Positions 50,279-60,389 of a stretch of 64,000 nucleotides of DNA are shown here, piece by piece. Source of the stretch: Neodontobutis hainanensis. Its lineage: Eukaryota; Chordata; Actinopteri; Gobiiformes; Odontobutidae. The notes beneath the pieces are model-generated. The model worked only from the letters and a program-made list of their open reading frames with translations, was not told where the DNA came from and ran no database searches. The stretch spans positions 86,069 through 150,068 of the forward strand of contig JALDNG010000519.1 of NCBI GenBank assembly GCA_024349245.1, in the 5' to 3' direction. The stretch's first letter is position 1, and every line of letters begins with the position of its first letter. Position numbers and translations under genes: made by a program.

Positions 50279-52220
50279 CAGTGTCTATCATCTATTCATG
50301 AGGGGGTTTAACTTTCAAGATTTCGAAATGAATGTATTTTTGGAAGGCTGAATAACCGCGGTTTCAGCGTCACATTATCTCATCGCAATATTCTACTACT
50401 GTTTAAATAAAATTTATTAAAATATAAACATGATGCATGAATTTATAATTATACGGAAATTTAAGTTAACTAGAATGTGAAATTTTCCTAAATGTTTTAT
50501 GCCTGAGTTTGAAAAAAATTTCAACGAATAACACAGAAAATCTTAAGGTGAATAATTTTAAATGAGTAAAGGAAGTGAAAAATTCTCTTATAAAGTAATT
50601 TATAAGATGGAAAATTTAGACAGACTGCGCACGCGAAAGTATAGAATTTTTAGTCATACTTACTTCTTGCTATGAGCATATGAAGATATAAAAAGGATAA
50701 AAAATTTCTAACATCTAGAAATGTTTTATTTTCGAAAAATGAATTTATAAAATTTAAATAACTTTATTGATATTTGCAAATATCACAACTCTATATGTAT
50801 TCAATATAGGATTAAAATAATATGAAGGACCCATTAAATAGGTAGAAAAAGTTACAATAACAGAGGACCGTTCCTTTATAAACCAATACTATCCGAATTT
50901 AAAAGGTACCAATTTATTGTAGAAATATAACCAGCAAGATCTTAGATTTCACAAATTTCATATCCATACAAGTTTTCATCAAAATAATAAGTTAGTCCCA
51001 ACAAATTGAAATTTATCTTCCTGGATTATAAAAATACATTTGAATTGTAGATTTTGAATAAAGTTGTTTATGTGTCAATTATTAAAGATAAATTTTTGTT
51101 ATTTCGCAGAATCAACCGACAAAATGAACAAATGAAGATATGAGTTTGCTAATTCAACCGCATCCGATATCTGGAAAAAATAACGGCCACTTCTTCATGT
51201 AACAGCGTATTTGAAAGAAATGTTTCGCCAGTTCCATGGAAAAATTAGACACTAAGAATTATAAAATCTCTCATCTTCTTAATTTACATTAAAGTCGGTG
51301 TTAAATTTAATTTGTTAATTAACAAGTAAGCATAGAAATACGAAAACATCAGATGATTATTAGTGAAGCATAATCTTATTCTAGTTTATAAGGGCATGCG
51401 TTGTTTATTATTATATTAAGCAAGCGCACAAATTAGATTATTTTTATCTTTGGGGCGGTTTCCCAAACATATATATATATATATATATATCTATCAACGA
51501 AAATTTTCATTTTGTGTCGGAGTTCGGTGAAGGATTTTTGCTAAACTATCTAAAGTCGTTCGTATTTTGTGATATTTGAGTAAATACGAAAATGAAAGTG
51601 GTAAAATTACACTCTTCTAGCGGATAATGCTTGATGGTCTTATATTTCATAAACACGAAAGATAAACCGTTCAATAGATCATTAACGTTTCTCTTAATTC
51701 AATAGCATGAGTTTTTACAGATTTGAAAGTCCGAGAAGTGCTATTTGAATAATAGGCTTCACACTTGTTTGAAAACGCATGATCGGTTCATATTCAGAAA
51801 ATTAGGAAATATATTATGTACCTCGGATGAAAGTTTATTCATTCAGAGTAGACCCATACTTGCAATATTTTTTTAAATTCTATACATGTATTTTTCTATC
51901 AAGAAATCCATATTATGAACTGGTCATTAATATTACTATTTTAAGCGCTTGAAAGTTAGATTTTCGCTTTTAAGTGGTAAACTTGTCAAAGATATTTTAT
52001 CTTGTTCATTGTTTTGATCTCGTATGACTTCAATTAAAAACAAAAAAAATGATTCGAAATTCGTAATAAGCAAAAATAATTTTTACACGAAGAGTGTAAA
52101 CGGAATAAAGACATATAAAAGACTCATTAGTTAGGATTTTTTGCATTTTATCACATTTTTAAAGGAAGATTCGTATGACGATAAGGTGGATCGAATACTC
52201 CCATAATAAGACGTGTTCTA
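50279..52220. other. AT-rich region with (AT)n microsatellite
   Basis: No gene supported. A TGCGCACGCG motif lies at 50626-50635. An uninterrupted (AT)n run of about 13 units lies at about 51467-51491. Confidence 0.4.
51467..51491. repeat. (AT)n microsatellite
   Basis: Pure alternating A and T over about 25 bp. Confidence 0.9.
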
Positions 52221-52229
52221 GAAAAAATC

Positions 52230-52424
52230 ATGCGAAATTTTATTCTTCACTGCACTGATAAAATCCACCAATTGAACAAAGGTGGCCAGAAAATACATAA
52301 TAACGAAGCAAGATTTTTTTTAATGTATACAAAATGTAAAAAAATTGACAAGAAATCAATAAAAATACTTCACGGTTTAATATCGAAGTTAAAAAAATTT
52401 TTGGATTGGTGGAATAAATACTAA
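52230..52424 (+). CDS. Hypothetical Lys-rich small protein
   Basis: A 64-codon frame (MRNFILHCTDKIHQLNKGG ... KLKKFLDWWNKY) with a predicted amphipathic, Lys-rich C-terminus. It lies just before an unusual GC-rich tract (GCGGGCGGTGGCGCAGCGTG, near 52447). No motif was recognised. It may be a single-exon gene or a chance ORF in A-rich sequence. Confidence 0.28.
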   Translation: MRNFILHCTDKIHQLNKGGQKIHNNEARFFLMYTKCKKIDKKSIKILHGLISKLKKFLDWWNKY

Positions 52425-52429
52425 AACAC

Positions 52430-53580
52430 ACTGTAAATTCTATATTGCGGGCGGTGGCGCAGCGTGCAGAACCCTTGAATTTTTCTTTCTAAATATATAC
52501 CATTTATTCAGCTTTAATGTTTGAATCAAAAAATATGTAACTTTAAGCGGTTACTGAAAAATTAAAACTTGAGATTTGTTTTCTTTTGAAATTAAGTTAG
52601 CTAGAGGCTAACTCAGTGCTACTTTTGACTTATGATTCATTATCAGAAGTTTAGCAATAGTCAAGGTCGTACTTATGTTTAAAAATAAATAAATATCAAT
52701 CATAGAATCCTAAACATGTCAGAACTCGTGATTTCAGCGCTTTTACATTGATAAAAGAGACTGATTGATTCTTCGCCAAATCTTTTTAGTTCTCATATCA
52801 AAAGGAAGAATACTGATGATATTATCTCCTTAAATCAAATGATAAGAATAAAAACGTTTGTGAAATTGTTCTTTCTTCACGTGTTTTACGAAATTAAAGT
52901 ATTGAAGAATTCTGTTTCTAAATTCAAATATATAAGTAAAAAGTTTTCACTTATTAAATTTATAAGATAAATTTTTATGAAAATTAGTTTGTTGATATTA
53001 TGTTATTTTCAACGAATTTTAAACCATACAGGAGAAATTTAACCAAGACGACATATTAATGAGTATATAATTGATATATGAGAAAACGTTTCTGAGTGGT
53101 TTGCTCACAAAAGAACACAAAAAGATATTTTTGCGCCATCTTTAAAAACTAATTCAGATTTAAATAAAGTTTTCTCATACGGCAGATATTGACTCGATCT
53201 GGTTTATTGTAATGATAGACAACTCTACACATAAAACGTGCATATAAATGAAATCTTAAAAAATCTCAAAGGTTTAGCTTTTTTTTATAAATCTCAATCT
53301 TTTGTTTTTTTCATTATTTGTATGTAAACCCGATGTTAACTGAGTATTATATCGTTTCTTTTTAATACAGATTCTATGAAGATATTTTAAATTATAAAAA
53401 TTAATAAAGGCATATATTTTATGATAACCGAAAAGATTAATTGTTGACGTAAGTGTGCGTTTAGGAATAGAAAATATCTATTAAATTATGAGTCGTGAAA
53501 ATATGAAACGAATACATTCCAAATAAAAAATTAAATTATAAGTTTATTTTTTATAAGTATAAAAATACATAATGATTGAC
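52430..53580. other. Mostly AT-rich, with one GC-rich tract
   Basis: The tract at 52447-52473 is unusually GC-rich. Its GCGGGCGGTG core recurs near 63375. No tRNA fold, ORF or terminator could be assigned to it. The rest shows nothing. Confidence 0.3.
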
Positions 53581-53586
53581 TATTTT

Positions 53587-53969
53587 TTAGCGTTTGGGAG
53601 CCCGTTTAATTCTTTTGCCATAAAGCATTTCATTGATGAACTTCCTCGATTCTGAAGCGCTTCTGATAATAGTCTTCTGAATTGGTTCGCATCCTGACAA
53701 AACCTGTCCAGTTTCGGACCATTTTATGTGATCAGGTTTAAATTTCTTAGAATCTGGTTCTGCAGAGATTTTTGTATCTTTCTTTGTGGATGAGTTGCTT
53801 TTCTTTTTGATTTTCTTTTTAGGCTGGAAACATTTTTAAAGATTACTTTTTTTGGTTTCTCTTCAATAATTTCGTGATTTTTTTTCTTTGAGTCGCAAAA
53901 TTTGATTTCTTCGGGTTCAGAGTAGGAATCGTCAGAAGCATTTATATCTATTATATTTTCGAATTCCAT
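53587..53969 (-). CDS. Small Lys-rich, probably nuclear protein
   Basis: ATG at 53969 (an in-frame Met at 53984 is possible), one 23-nt GT-AG intron, TAA at 53587-53589, 119 codons. The N-terminal half is acidic (DINASDDSYSEPEEIK), the centre is a Lys-rich tract (PKKKIKKKSNSS) that should act as a nuclear localisation signal, and the C-terminal part is better ordered (FKPDHIKWSETGQVLSG, then KFINEMLYGKRIKRAPKR). The terminal helix with LYGKRIKR recalls small nucleolar proteins, but no family can be named. A CG-rich motif (CGCACGCGC) lies 11-19 bp upstream of the start, the clearest promoter-like signal for this gene. Confidence 0.7.
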
Positions 53970-53979
53970 GAAAATATTA

Positions 53980-53988
53980 CGCACGCGC
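53980..53988. promoter_or_regulatory. NRF1-like CG-rich motif upstream of the Lys-rich gene
   Basis: CGCACGCGC, one mismatch-type variant of the palindromic NRF1 site YGCGCAYGCGCR, lying 11-19 bp upstream of ATG 53969. Factor identity is inferred. Confidence 0.45.
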
Positions 53989-54117
53989 TTTATTCAACTA
54001 GTAGCTATTTTGATTTCAATAAATCCTGAATGACTTAGCATTATTATGAATAAAAATTAGAGTGGGAATTTCGAGGCGATTTTTTCACAATCAATGGTTG
54101 GATGGCAATATTCAAAA

Positions 54118-54312
54118 CTAAGAAAATCTTCTCATTGAATCAATAGTAAAGAATATTAAAAACCAATATAGACTACTGTTAAGATATCTATGGTTAATTC
54201 GCGATTTGAGATGATTCCACATGTTAAAGATAGCTTTAAAAGTTGAGCATACTTTGCATATTTTTACATCGCAAAGAGACATCATTGGCTTAATAAAATA
54301 AGCTAAACACAA
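54118..54312 (-). CDS. BED-type zinc finger-like fragment, possibly hAT-derived
   Basis: A 64-codon frame with KICKVCSTFKAIFNMWNHLK followed by a His six residues after the first (HLKSRINH). The C-x2-C ... H-x5-H spacing and the Leu beside the first His fit BED fingers, which occur at the N-terminus of hAT transposases and in domesticated derivatives. The pair of acidic or aromatic residues usually preceding the first Cys is not evident, and no hAT core was found nearby. It may be an exon or a relic. Confidence 0.38.
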   Translation of the reverse strand: MCLAYFIKPMMSLCDVKICKVCSTFKAIFNMWNHLKSRINHRYLNSSLYWFLIFFTIDSMRRFS

Positions 54313-54319
54313 TACTGAG

Positions 54320-55300
54320 AAGTACCGATGGATTCACTCGTTAAACAACAATCAAAAATTTTATGTAAAATAATATATGTATTTATGCCATAATTACTTA
54401 AGGAGATATAACTAGGTAACATGGTAGGCCATATTTCATATTATACTAACTAAAGACCTAGGCATATTTAATGTTTTATTTTGACGTTAAGTGAGGAAAA
54501 AGTTTGCGCAAAATCTGAACTTCCGAAGAAAATAAATTTAACCAAATCGAAACACTGAAAAAACGGATCTGATAACAATGATGTATTTCTTATAAATAAT
54601 AGAAAAATAAAATTCAAAAATAAATTTTTTATTCCTTGACTATTTTAAAACCAGCCGGATAATAAGTATATCAGTCGTTATTTTAAATAGATTCGATACT
54701 CCTTAGAAAATAATGAATTTATTAAAAAGCTGAGAAATCGACCAAATTAGCTAAGTTCAGGGACATAAATGTTTATCACTTTACAAAAACACAATACGAT
54801 AAAACAGCTGAATGATTTAAAATTTTAATTTAACGCGACGGCGCAGTCAAACATCTGAGCTTCGAATTGATATTTTAATTCTAAATCTGCAAAAAAATAC
54901 ATTTTACTGAGAATAAACCAGATATAACAATCTGAAAATATTATTAATCTCAAATCATTTTAATACACGAACTTTATCCAATCAAGGATAGTTTAAAATT
55001 ATCTCAAAAAACTATCAAAATCAATAAATATACAGATCAACTTTTATGTTTTATATCCATACGAGTTAAACCGACCGACCGACCGATTGATAAAAGTGAG
55101 CCAAGGCCGGCTTTAACATAAACGGAAAATAATGACCAATTTATTTATTTTAATTTTTGATACAATCTTATTATTCTTAAGTTGCATTTATTCAAAAATT
55201 CTCTGTAATTCTTGGAATGCTTATATTTCCCTTTGTAGATGAGACTTTCAACGACCTATAATTAATATACTAAATAGTTAAATATTATATATCGTTCAGC
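54320..55300. other. AT-rich intergenic region
   Basis: No gene supported. A short (CCGA)n run of about four units lies at 55073-55088. Confidence 0.35.
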
Positions 55301-55308
55301 GCAAGCGC

Positions 55309-55318
55309 GAAACAATTC
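55309..55318. promoter_or_regulatory. NRF1-like palindrome upstream of AP-1 sigma
   Basis: GCGCAAGCGC lies 26 bp upstream of ATG 55344 and differs from the NRF1 core GCGCAYGCGC only at the central base. Confidence 0.55.
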
Positions 55319-55343
55319 TATTAAGGTTTCATCCTTTCTGTAA

Positions 55344-55873
55344 ATGGTAAGGCTGTAAGCATAAATCAAGATAAATTACGCCTTAATTTTTAACTTTAAA
55401 GGAAACATACGATTTCAAAGGTGGTATGTACCGATTTCTAACAAGGAAAGAAAAAAAATAATTGCTGATTTATCCGATTCATCGTCAATTGAAAAGGGTT
55501 CGAGTTCTAACATATCAATTTACGGGGATTTACATATTGTTCGCAGAAGGTACAAAAGAGATTAGAAATTAGATATGCACGTTTGTTTGTTTTATTCGCC
55601 GTTGACAAGACCGACAATGAACTTTATTCCCTCGAATTGGTACATCGGTTTGTCGAATGTATGGATATGTATTTCGAAAACGTTTGCGAAATTGATATTA
55701 TCTACAATTTTGAAAAAATCCAATTTATCATAGATGAGTTGATAATTGGTGGAGAACTACAAGAACTCGATAAAACTGTCGTTCCCGAAAATGTTGTCAT
55801 TCAAGACAATATGCAAGAGGAAAATCCTCAGGGGAACCCCATCAAGGCTTTAGTCGACGACTTAATGATTTAA
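55344..55873 (+). CDS. AP1S: AP-1 complex sigma subunit (small adaptin chain)
   Basis: Small chain of the AP-1 clathrin adaptor, which works at the trans-Golgi network and endosomes. ATG at 55344 is followed at once by a 24-nt intron; a second intron of 23 nt splits the Arg codon of HIVRRRYARL. The spliced 160-codon product begins MINYALIFNFKGNIRFQRWY, matching the family opening (M...LL.S.QGK.RL.KWY). It continues with VPISNKERKKII, YARLFVLFAVD, DNELYSLELVHRFVECMDMYF, VCEIDIIYNFEKIQFIIDEL and GGELQELDK, ending at TAA 55871-55873. The HR-VE-LD-YF and NFEK blocks and the tail after the GGE..E segment favour AP-1 sigma over AP-2, AP-3 or AP-4 sigma. Human AP1S proteins are about 158 residues. 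Identity is secure. Confidence 0.95.
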
Positions 55874-55879
55874 CTTTTT

Positions 55880-56430
55880 CCAATTCAATTGATGTTAAAA
55901 TTATTATCTTTGTTCTTTCGTGTCTTCCTGGTTTATCAAAGTCCGATTAAGTTACTCATCAATTTGAAAAAAAACTTTTTTGATCGATTTAATCTGTTTT
56001 GGGTTTTTCCCTCTCGAAATACTTCCTTCTGCAATTATATTGTTAAAATTATTATAATACGAGCATTCTTAGACTTTGAAACCTATAAAGTTTTAAGTAT
56101 AGGTTTTATGCTTTAATTTCCAACCCTTTGATTAACATATTATACATTTCAGGGCTGATAGGAAAAGATTTAGTTTGATAAGTATCCATTTATCTGCACA
56201 TCATGAAATACTACGAAACCTACCGAGCGTCCGGTTAAAACCGTAACCTTCCATTGGACGATTTTAACTCTTTGCGTGTCTTTCTTTTTGCACATTTATT
56301 TTCAGAATTAAAGTTACCTTATAAATTTTTAATTACTCTGGGGAGCTTTATACTGGTATTGTCTATGTTTTCCCAGTTGTTAATCTTCAAATTCTATCTT
56401 TATTTTAAGATAATTAATTTAATCTACTTG
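55880..56430. other. AP-1 sigma downstream region
   Basis: AT-rich; the ORF at 55889-56116 (+) is a low-complexity hydrophobic string and is not called. Confidence 0.35.
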
Positions 56431-56433
56431 TAG

Positions 56434-56537
56434 TTATACTTCCACTTGCAACTCTTCACCACAAAATCGGCACGAAATATTGTTAAACCCTTGATTTGTC
56501 AAAAAATTCTTATTCCTTGCAAAAATCAATAAGTTCC
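56434..56537 (-). CDS. Possible last exon with zinc-knuckle-like C-terminus
   Basis: The minus-strand frame ends LTNQGFNNISCRFCGEELQ plus three residues and a TAA at 56434-56436. A CRFCGEE motif this close to a C-terminus suggests half of a zinc ribbon, but the partner Cys pair would have to be in upstream exons that could not be joined convincingly. A CG-rich GCGCACGCG motif at 56829-56837 could mark the gene's start. Tentative. Confidence 0.28.
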
Positions 56538-56828
56538 CTTTGCACCATAGAAGGGAGATTTTTCAAAGCATTTAACAAATTTGATAAAAAAAATCTCATC
56601 AAGAAGAATCCATGTGGAATATTGATATTAAATAGCACGATATATAACGATTTTCTATGAAAGATTTGATGTACCTTTTGAAATTATTTTGCCATTATAA
56701 CTTGATATAAAAGAGGAAAACGAAGATCATCTACAAGATTATATTAAATATTGCGTTGGCAAAAAATATAATTTATGATTTAGCCGTCATTAAAGATGCG
56801 AGCGAAAGAATTTTTGAACCTTTTGTCG

Positions 56829-56837
56829 GCGCACGCG
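56829..56837. promoter_or_regulatory. NRF1-like CG-rich motif
   Basis: GCGCACGCG; it lies in the gap between the possible zinc-knuckle exon and the RRM-like exon. No start codon can be tied to it with confidence. Confidence 0.3.
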
Positions 56838-57634
56838 TCACAATTTCAACGAAATTCTACTATTTTAATTAAATGTTTTGAAGTAATCAATGAACGTAGA
56901 AAGTTTAAATTTCTCAAAGAAGGCCTGCGTTTAAACGACTTCCTGGATTTTTAAGATCTTGTGACACTGTTTTTCATTGAAAAAAATTCATAATAAATGA
57001 CCTCAACGAGGCAAGCTAAATTTGGCGGGGATAAGTGAAATTTTCTTCAAATTTTCTATTGTATCTTTCCAAAGTGTTTTTTCTTCGATTACATGCTAGT
57101 TTGTAGTAATAACAGATTCACTCCGTATTGTATGATTAAATCTCTTCATCCATTATTGTGAAATATGTCCTGAACATTTTAAAGTTTGGATCACACTTAT
57201 TTATTCTTGAAAAAAGCTAAAACAGTTTTAAATTGTACGAATGTATCACAACACGTTCCAATATAGCTTTAATATAATTGTCGTTGAGCTGAAATATTCG
57301 CTTTGGTTCAGAATATACCATTTCATATAAAATAGCACCCGTGTAATTACCTTAATTGTAACTCTTTTTTGATAGCATTAACTAAAGTCGATTCTAAATC
57401 ACTGTATTTTGTGGTCCTCATCCATTTTTATTCAAATTGAACTATTATTGAATGAAGAGCAGAAAAATTAATTTTCACATTTTTTCCTTGATAAATGTAA
57501 AAATATGTATGGAAGATATAACTCAATTCCTGGGTCAAAGACAATCACTTTGGTGCATTTTATAAATGTATGGAAGTTGATCTGAAAGCGCAAGCTATTG
57601 ATGAATATTAGTTCAACCCGCCATAGAAAGGAAA

Positions 57635-57805
57635 TCATTTTTGGCTCATTCTTTGATTTTCTTCTTGAGTTTCAAATTGTAATATCCACCCATGAAATGG
57701 TCTTCCGTTGAGAGAACCCATTGGCTCAGCAAGAGAAAATTCAATGTTATTACGATTTAGATATCTGTTTTCTTTGACATACTCGTAAAATTTGTTTTTG
57801 TTTGG
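57635..57805 (-). CDS. Last exon of a possible RRM-containing RNA-binding protein
   Basis: About 56 open codons ending at TGA 57635-57637. The frame reads KFYEYVKENRYLNRNNIEFS, then LAEPMGSLNGRPFHGWILQF and ETQEENQRMSQK. The segment A-x-GSLNGRPFHGWILQFE matches helix 2 to strand 4 of RNA-recognition motifs (A...LNG..f.G..L.V). The preceding part would be strand 3 (usually GF-FV-), here weak. Upstream exons probably lie between 57.8 and 58.05 kb, where MFLEKDIERNMLKKAQTSLI is open on the same strand, with a CG-rich motif at 58079-58089 beyond it. The join could not be resolved. Confidence 0.42.
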   Translation of the reverse strand, partial: PNKNKFYEYVKENRYLNRNNIEFSLAEPMGSLNGRPFHGWILQFETQEENQRMSQK

Positions 57806-58078
57806 AATTTAAAAATATTACTGCTATATTTTATATATATTCAATAATACTTGTTTGTAAATGTGATTTGGATACCAATCAAACTAGTTTGGGCTTTCTT
57901 CAACATATTTCTTTCTATATCCTTCTCAAGAAACATCAATATGGAAATTCGTTATGTGAATTCATTTTTGAATGAATGTATGAATTCAAATGATCGTTTT
58001 TTTTCATTGCGCTTTTTTCTTTTTTTCTTTTACTTTAAGAATTGCAAAAGAAAATTAATTGATCGACATTAAAATACA

Positions 58079-58089
58079 GCGCGTGCGTG
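58079..58089. promoter_or_regulatory. NRF1-like CG-rich motif
   Basis: AGCGCGTGCGT, near the inferred upstream end of the RRM-like gene on the minus strand. Confidence 0.35.
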
Positions 58090-58690
58090 TATTAATTTCT
58101 GAACTTTAGTACACGTCACACCCATTCGAAAATCCTGCCTGAGACGGTTTTGTGATCACATTTCATAAATAAATAATAATCACCACGCTAATTTTTACGT
58201 AAAATAAAAAAAGCGATTTTAATATTATTAGATAAAATTCTCTTTTTGATCATTGAAATGTGACGAATTATTATTTTAACAGTTCTGTTCAACTGGTTTG
58301 CTTAGCTTCTTAAATAGCATAAGTTCGTGTCTTTTGCCAACTATCTTTATTTCATAAACATGTTGACTGACGAGCTGATTGTTGTAGAAGCCTTTTTTGG
58401 AAATGATTATCTTCATTTATTCTTCATTCTCTTACACGATTATTATCAAAGCACTTTTGAAGTGTTTTGTTCGTACGAAAGAGGTTTATTTTTTGAAGGT
58501 TTTGTATGTTTCCTTAAAATTAATTCTTATAATTTACCAATTTCATTTAAAACCGATACTTTTAAATTCTGAACATGGAAATTACTTTTCTTTCTAATCG
58601 AGATGAAACGTTTTCTCTTTACGATATATAAGGATTCCTCAGGTTTTGTTTTATGCAAGTTTTCAAGCGTTATTTTAAGATATTTGTTCT
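58090..58690. other. AT-rich stretch with overlapping hydrophobic ORFs
   Basis: Two overlapping plus-strand frames (58327-58572 and 58397-58597) are open but of biased Phe/Ile/Tyr composition and are not called. Confidence 0.3.
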
Positions 58691-58696
58691 TTTATA

Positions 58697-59211
58697 ATGG
58701 ATGATATCACCTCTGGGAGTGTGGGAAATCTTAGTTTTATTGGTAACAAAAGGGGAGGGTTTGGGCAAGAGCATGGCCAACAATGTAATTTGCTGTGAAA
58801 TAAAGACGAATTCAGACCAACTTCTTGTATACCTTCAAAAAGATAAAAATGTAATTCAGAGACAAATAGTTTTCTTATGTCTCTTTGCCTTTTCCTGTTA
58901 TATTTTAAAATTTGAACTCTCCCTTTGTACTACCTAAAGACAAACCACATACAATGAAACAGAGGCATGGTAAATTGAAAGTTCTAACCTCGAGTAATAA
59001 TGTGATAGGAGCGATGGTCAGAGTTGCTTCTGGTATTATCCCATATAATAAAAATTATACCTTTCTAGAGGAAGCAATGAAGTTGACGTTAAGACTAACC
59101 AAATCGTTGATGTCAGAAATTCTACGAGTATGTTTTTTAACTCTGCCTCGCATTACAACAATAAAATGCGAAAAGGGATGCACACCATCATCGTTAAAAA
59201 GAAAAATTTGA
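58697..59211 (+). CDS. Hypothetical multi-exon protein
   Basis: ATG at 58697 starts MDDITSGSVGNLSFI in good coding sequence. In-frame GT-AG intervals of 27 and 21 nt then lead to EHGQQYEFRPTS. Further on, KDKPHTMKQRHGKLKVLTSS and VIGAMVRVAS are open, and removing a 36-nt interval joins to EEAMKLTLRLTKSLMSEILR; a last interval of about 48 nt joins GCTPSSLKRKI and TGA at 59209-59211. The central exon junctions (58830-58930) remain unsolved. No family was recognised. The helical, basic C-terminal half suggests a small nuclear or complex subunit, but that is only an impression. Confidence 0.45.
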
Positions 59212-59222
59212 ACTTTCTACGC

Positions 59223-59429
59223 TTACATTATATCACTTACAACTAATACGCCAGATAACAGGCCGTAGGAAAGTGGTATCGATTTCGTACAAAGTTGTGT
59301 TGCAGGTACAAGATAATAAATTCCATAAATAACACTAAATACTTCATGATTCAGAGTGTTCGATATATTTGCAATAACCTTCATCTTTATGAAAGAAGGC
59401 TCCACGTTGTAGGGTGAATTAAATCGCAA
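59223..59429 (-). CDS. Hypothetical small protein, convergent with the previous gene
   Basis: A 68-codon minus frame starting MRFNSPYNVEPSFIKMKVIA, with a hydrophobic end (IPLSYGLLSGVLVV). It stops 11 bp from the end of the plus-strand gene, a spacing as tight as the RPB9-MRPL47 pair, which mildly supports it. No homology recognised. Confidence 0.3.
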   Translation of the reverse strand: MRFNSPYNVEPSFIKMKVIANISNTLNHEVFSVIYGIYYLVPATQLCTKSIPLSYGLLSGVLVVSDIM

Positions 59430-60189
59430 TAAAAATGTAAGATTTTCCTGGAAAAAGTCCTATAGTATATTAATTAATTACTTTATAACAGATCGCCATA
59501 TCGGTTGTTCTATTTTTTTTAATAGCTTTTTTGAAATTCCAGATTTTTGAAAGCACGAAAAACAAAAAGTATATTTTCATGGAAGATCTTGATGAAATGT
59601 CTTGTATTTTTATCAGTTACTAAATCATGAAACACTTAAGGTTATCATTTTTTATAAATGATACAATCAGAACTTTTTGTTTTTTATAATTACGAACTTA
59701 TAGGTTGTTGCACGACTTACCACCATAAATTTTGTTAGGATTTGAAAAAATTTATCTCGCGTGCATGTCTCCAGACAATCATGTCTCAAATAATTTTCAC
59801 CGTGTAAACTTAGATAAACATACACCATTATTTAATTATTCCTAGACTTTTCTTCTCGAATAAAGTTGATAAAAATATGAATTTAAATTGTCGGGGCACG
59901 TATTCAATCAAATACTAATTAAGAAGTGATATTTTTATAAAGTTGTAAATTTTAATTATTTGTTTAAAATATTAAAGAAACTATGATCAGATTTTATTTA
60001 ATAAAGGTTTCCAGGTTTATTATAAAGTTGAAAATAGCGTATTCGGAATGAAAAGGGACGGTTGGAACTCTAACGTTTTAAATGTCTTAATTATTGTTGA
60101 AATAAGTTTAATATTTAAATAAAGTTCCGAAATGGGAAAAATAATTTGCTTTATTTTTTAGTCAAAGCGCCAAACTTTAATTTCTTCCC

Positions 60190-60388
60190 GAGGAGTCATT
60201 ATCGTCTAGACGAGGCGGCTTTACTCAGTATATAACATGGCGAGAGTTTTAATGAGGACGATTCTTACGCCAACCGACACAAGAACAATCTAGACAAGGG
60301 TGTTTCTTTCAGGAGAAGAGCTTCCCATGGTAGCTTACGCACTCATACTCCATTTGAAAAATTGCCTCGTGTGTTTGACCGATCTTGA
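60190..60388 (+). CDS. Hypothetical Arg-rich protein, last exons
   Basis: Two coding-like segments are joined by a 19-nt GT-AG interval (60228-60246). The first reads EESLSSRRGGFT. The second reads FNEDDSYANRHKNNLDKGVS, then FRRRASHGSLRTHTPFEK and LPRVFDRS, ending at TGA 60386-60388. GC content is well above the surroundings. The 5' start is not found; an in-frame TAA lies just upstream, so an earlier intron must end near 60190. No known domain; RRRAS could be a basophilic kinase site, noted only as a pattern. Confidence 0.45.
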
Positions 60389-60389
60389 T

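Noticed and set aside
51467..55088. CRISPR-like or satellite array
   Set aside because: Only a simple (AT)n run and a four-unit CCGA run were seen; no spaced direct repeats.
55889..56116. 75-codon hydrophobic plus-strand ORF after AP-1 sigma
   Set aside because: Low-complexity Phe/Leu/Ile composition typical of translated T-rich sequence.
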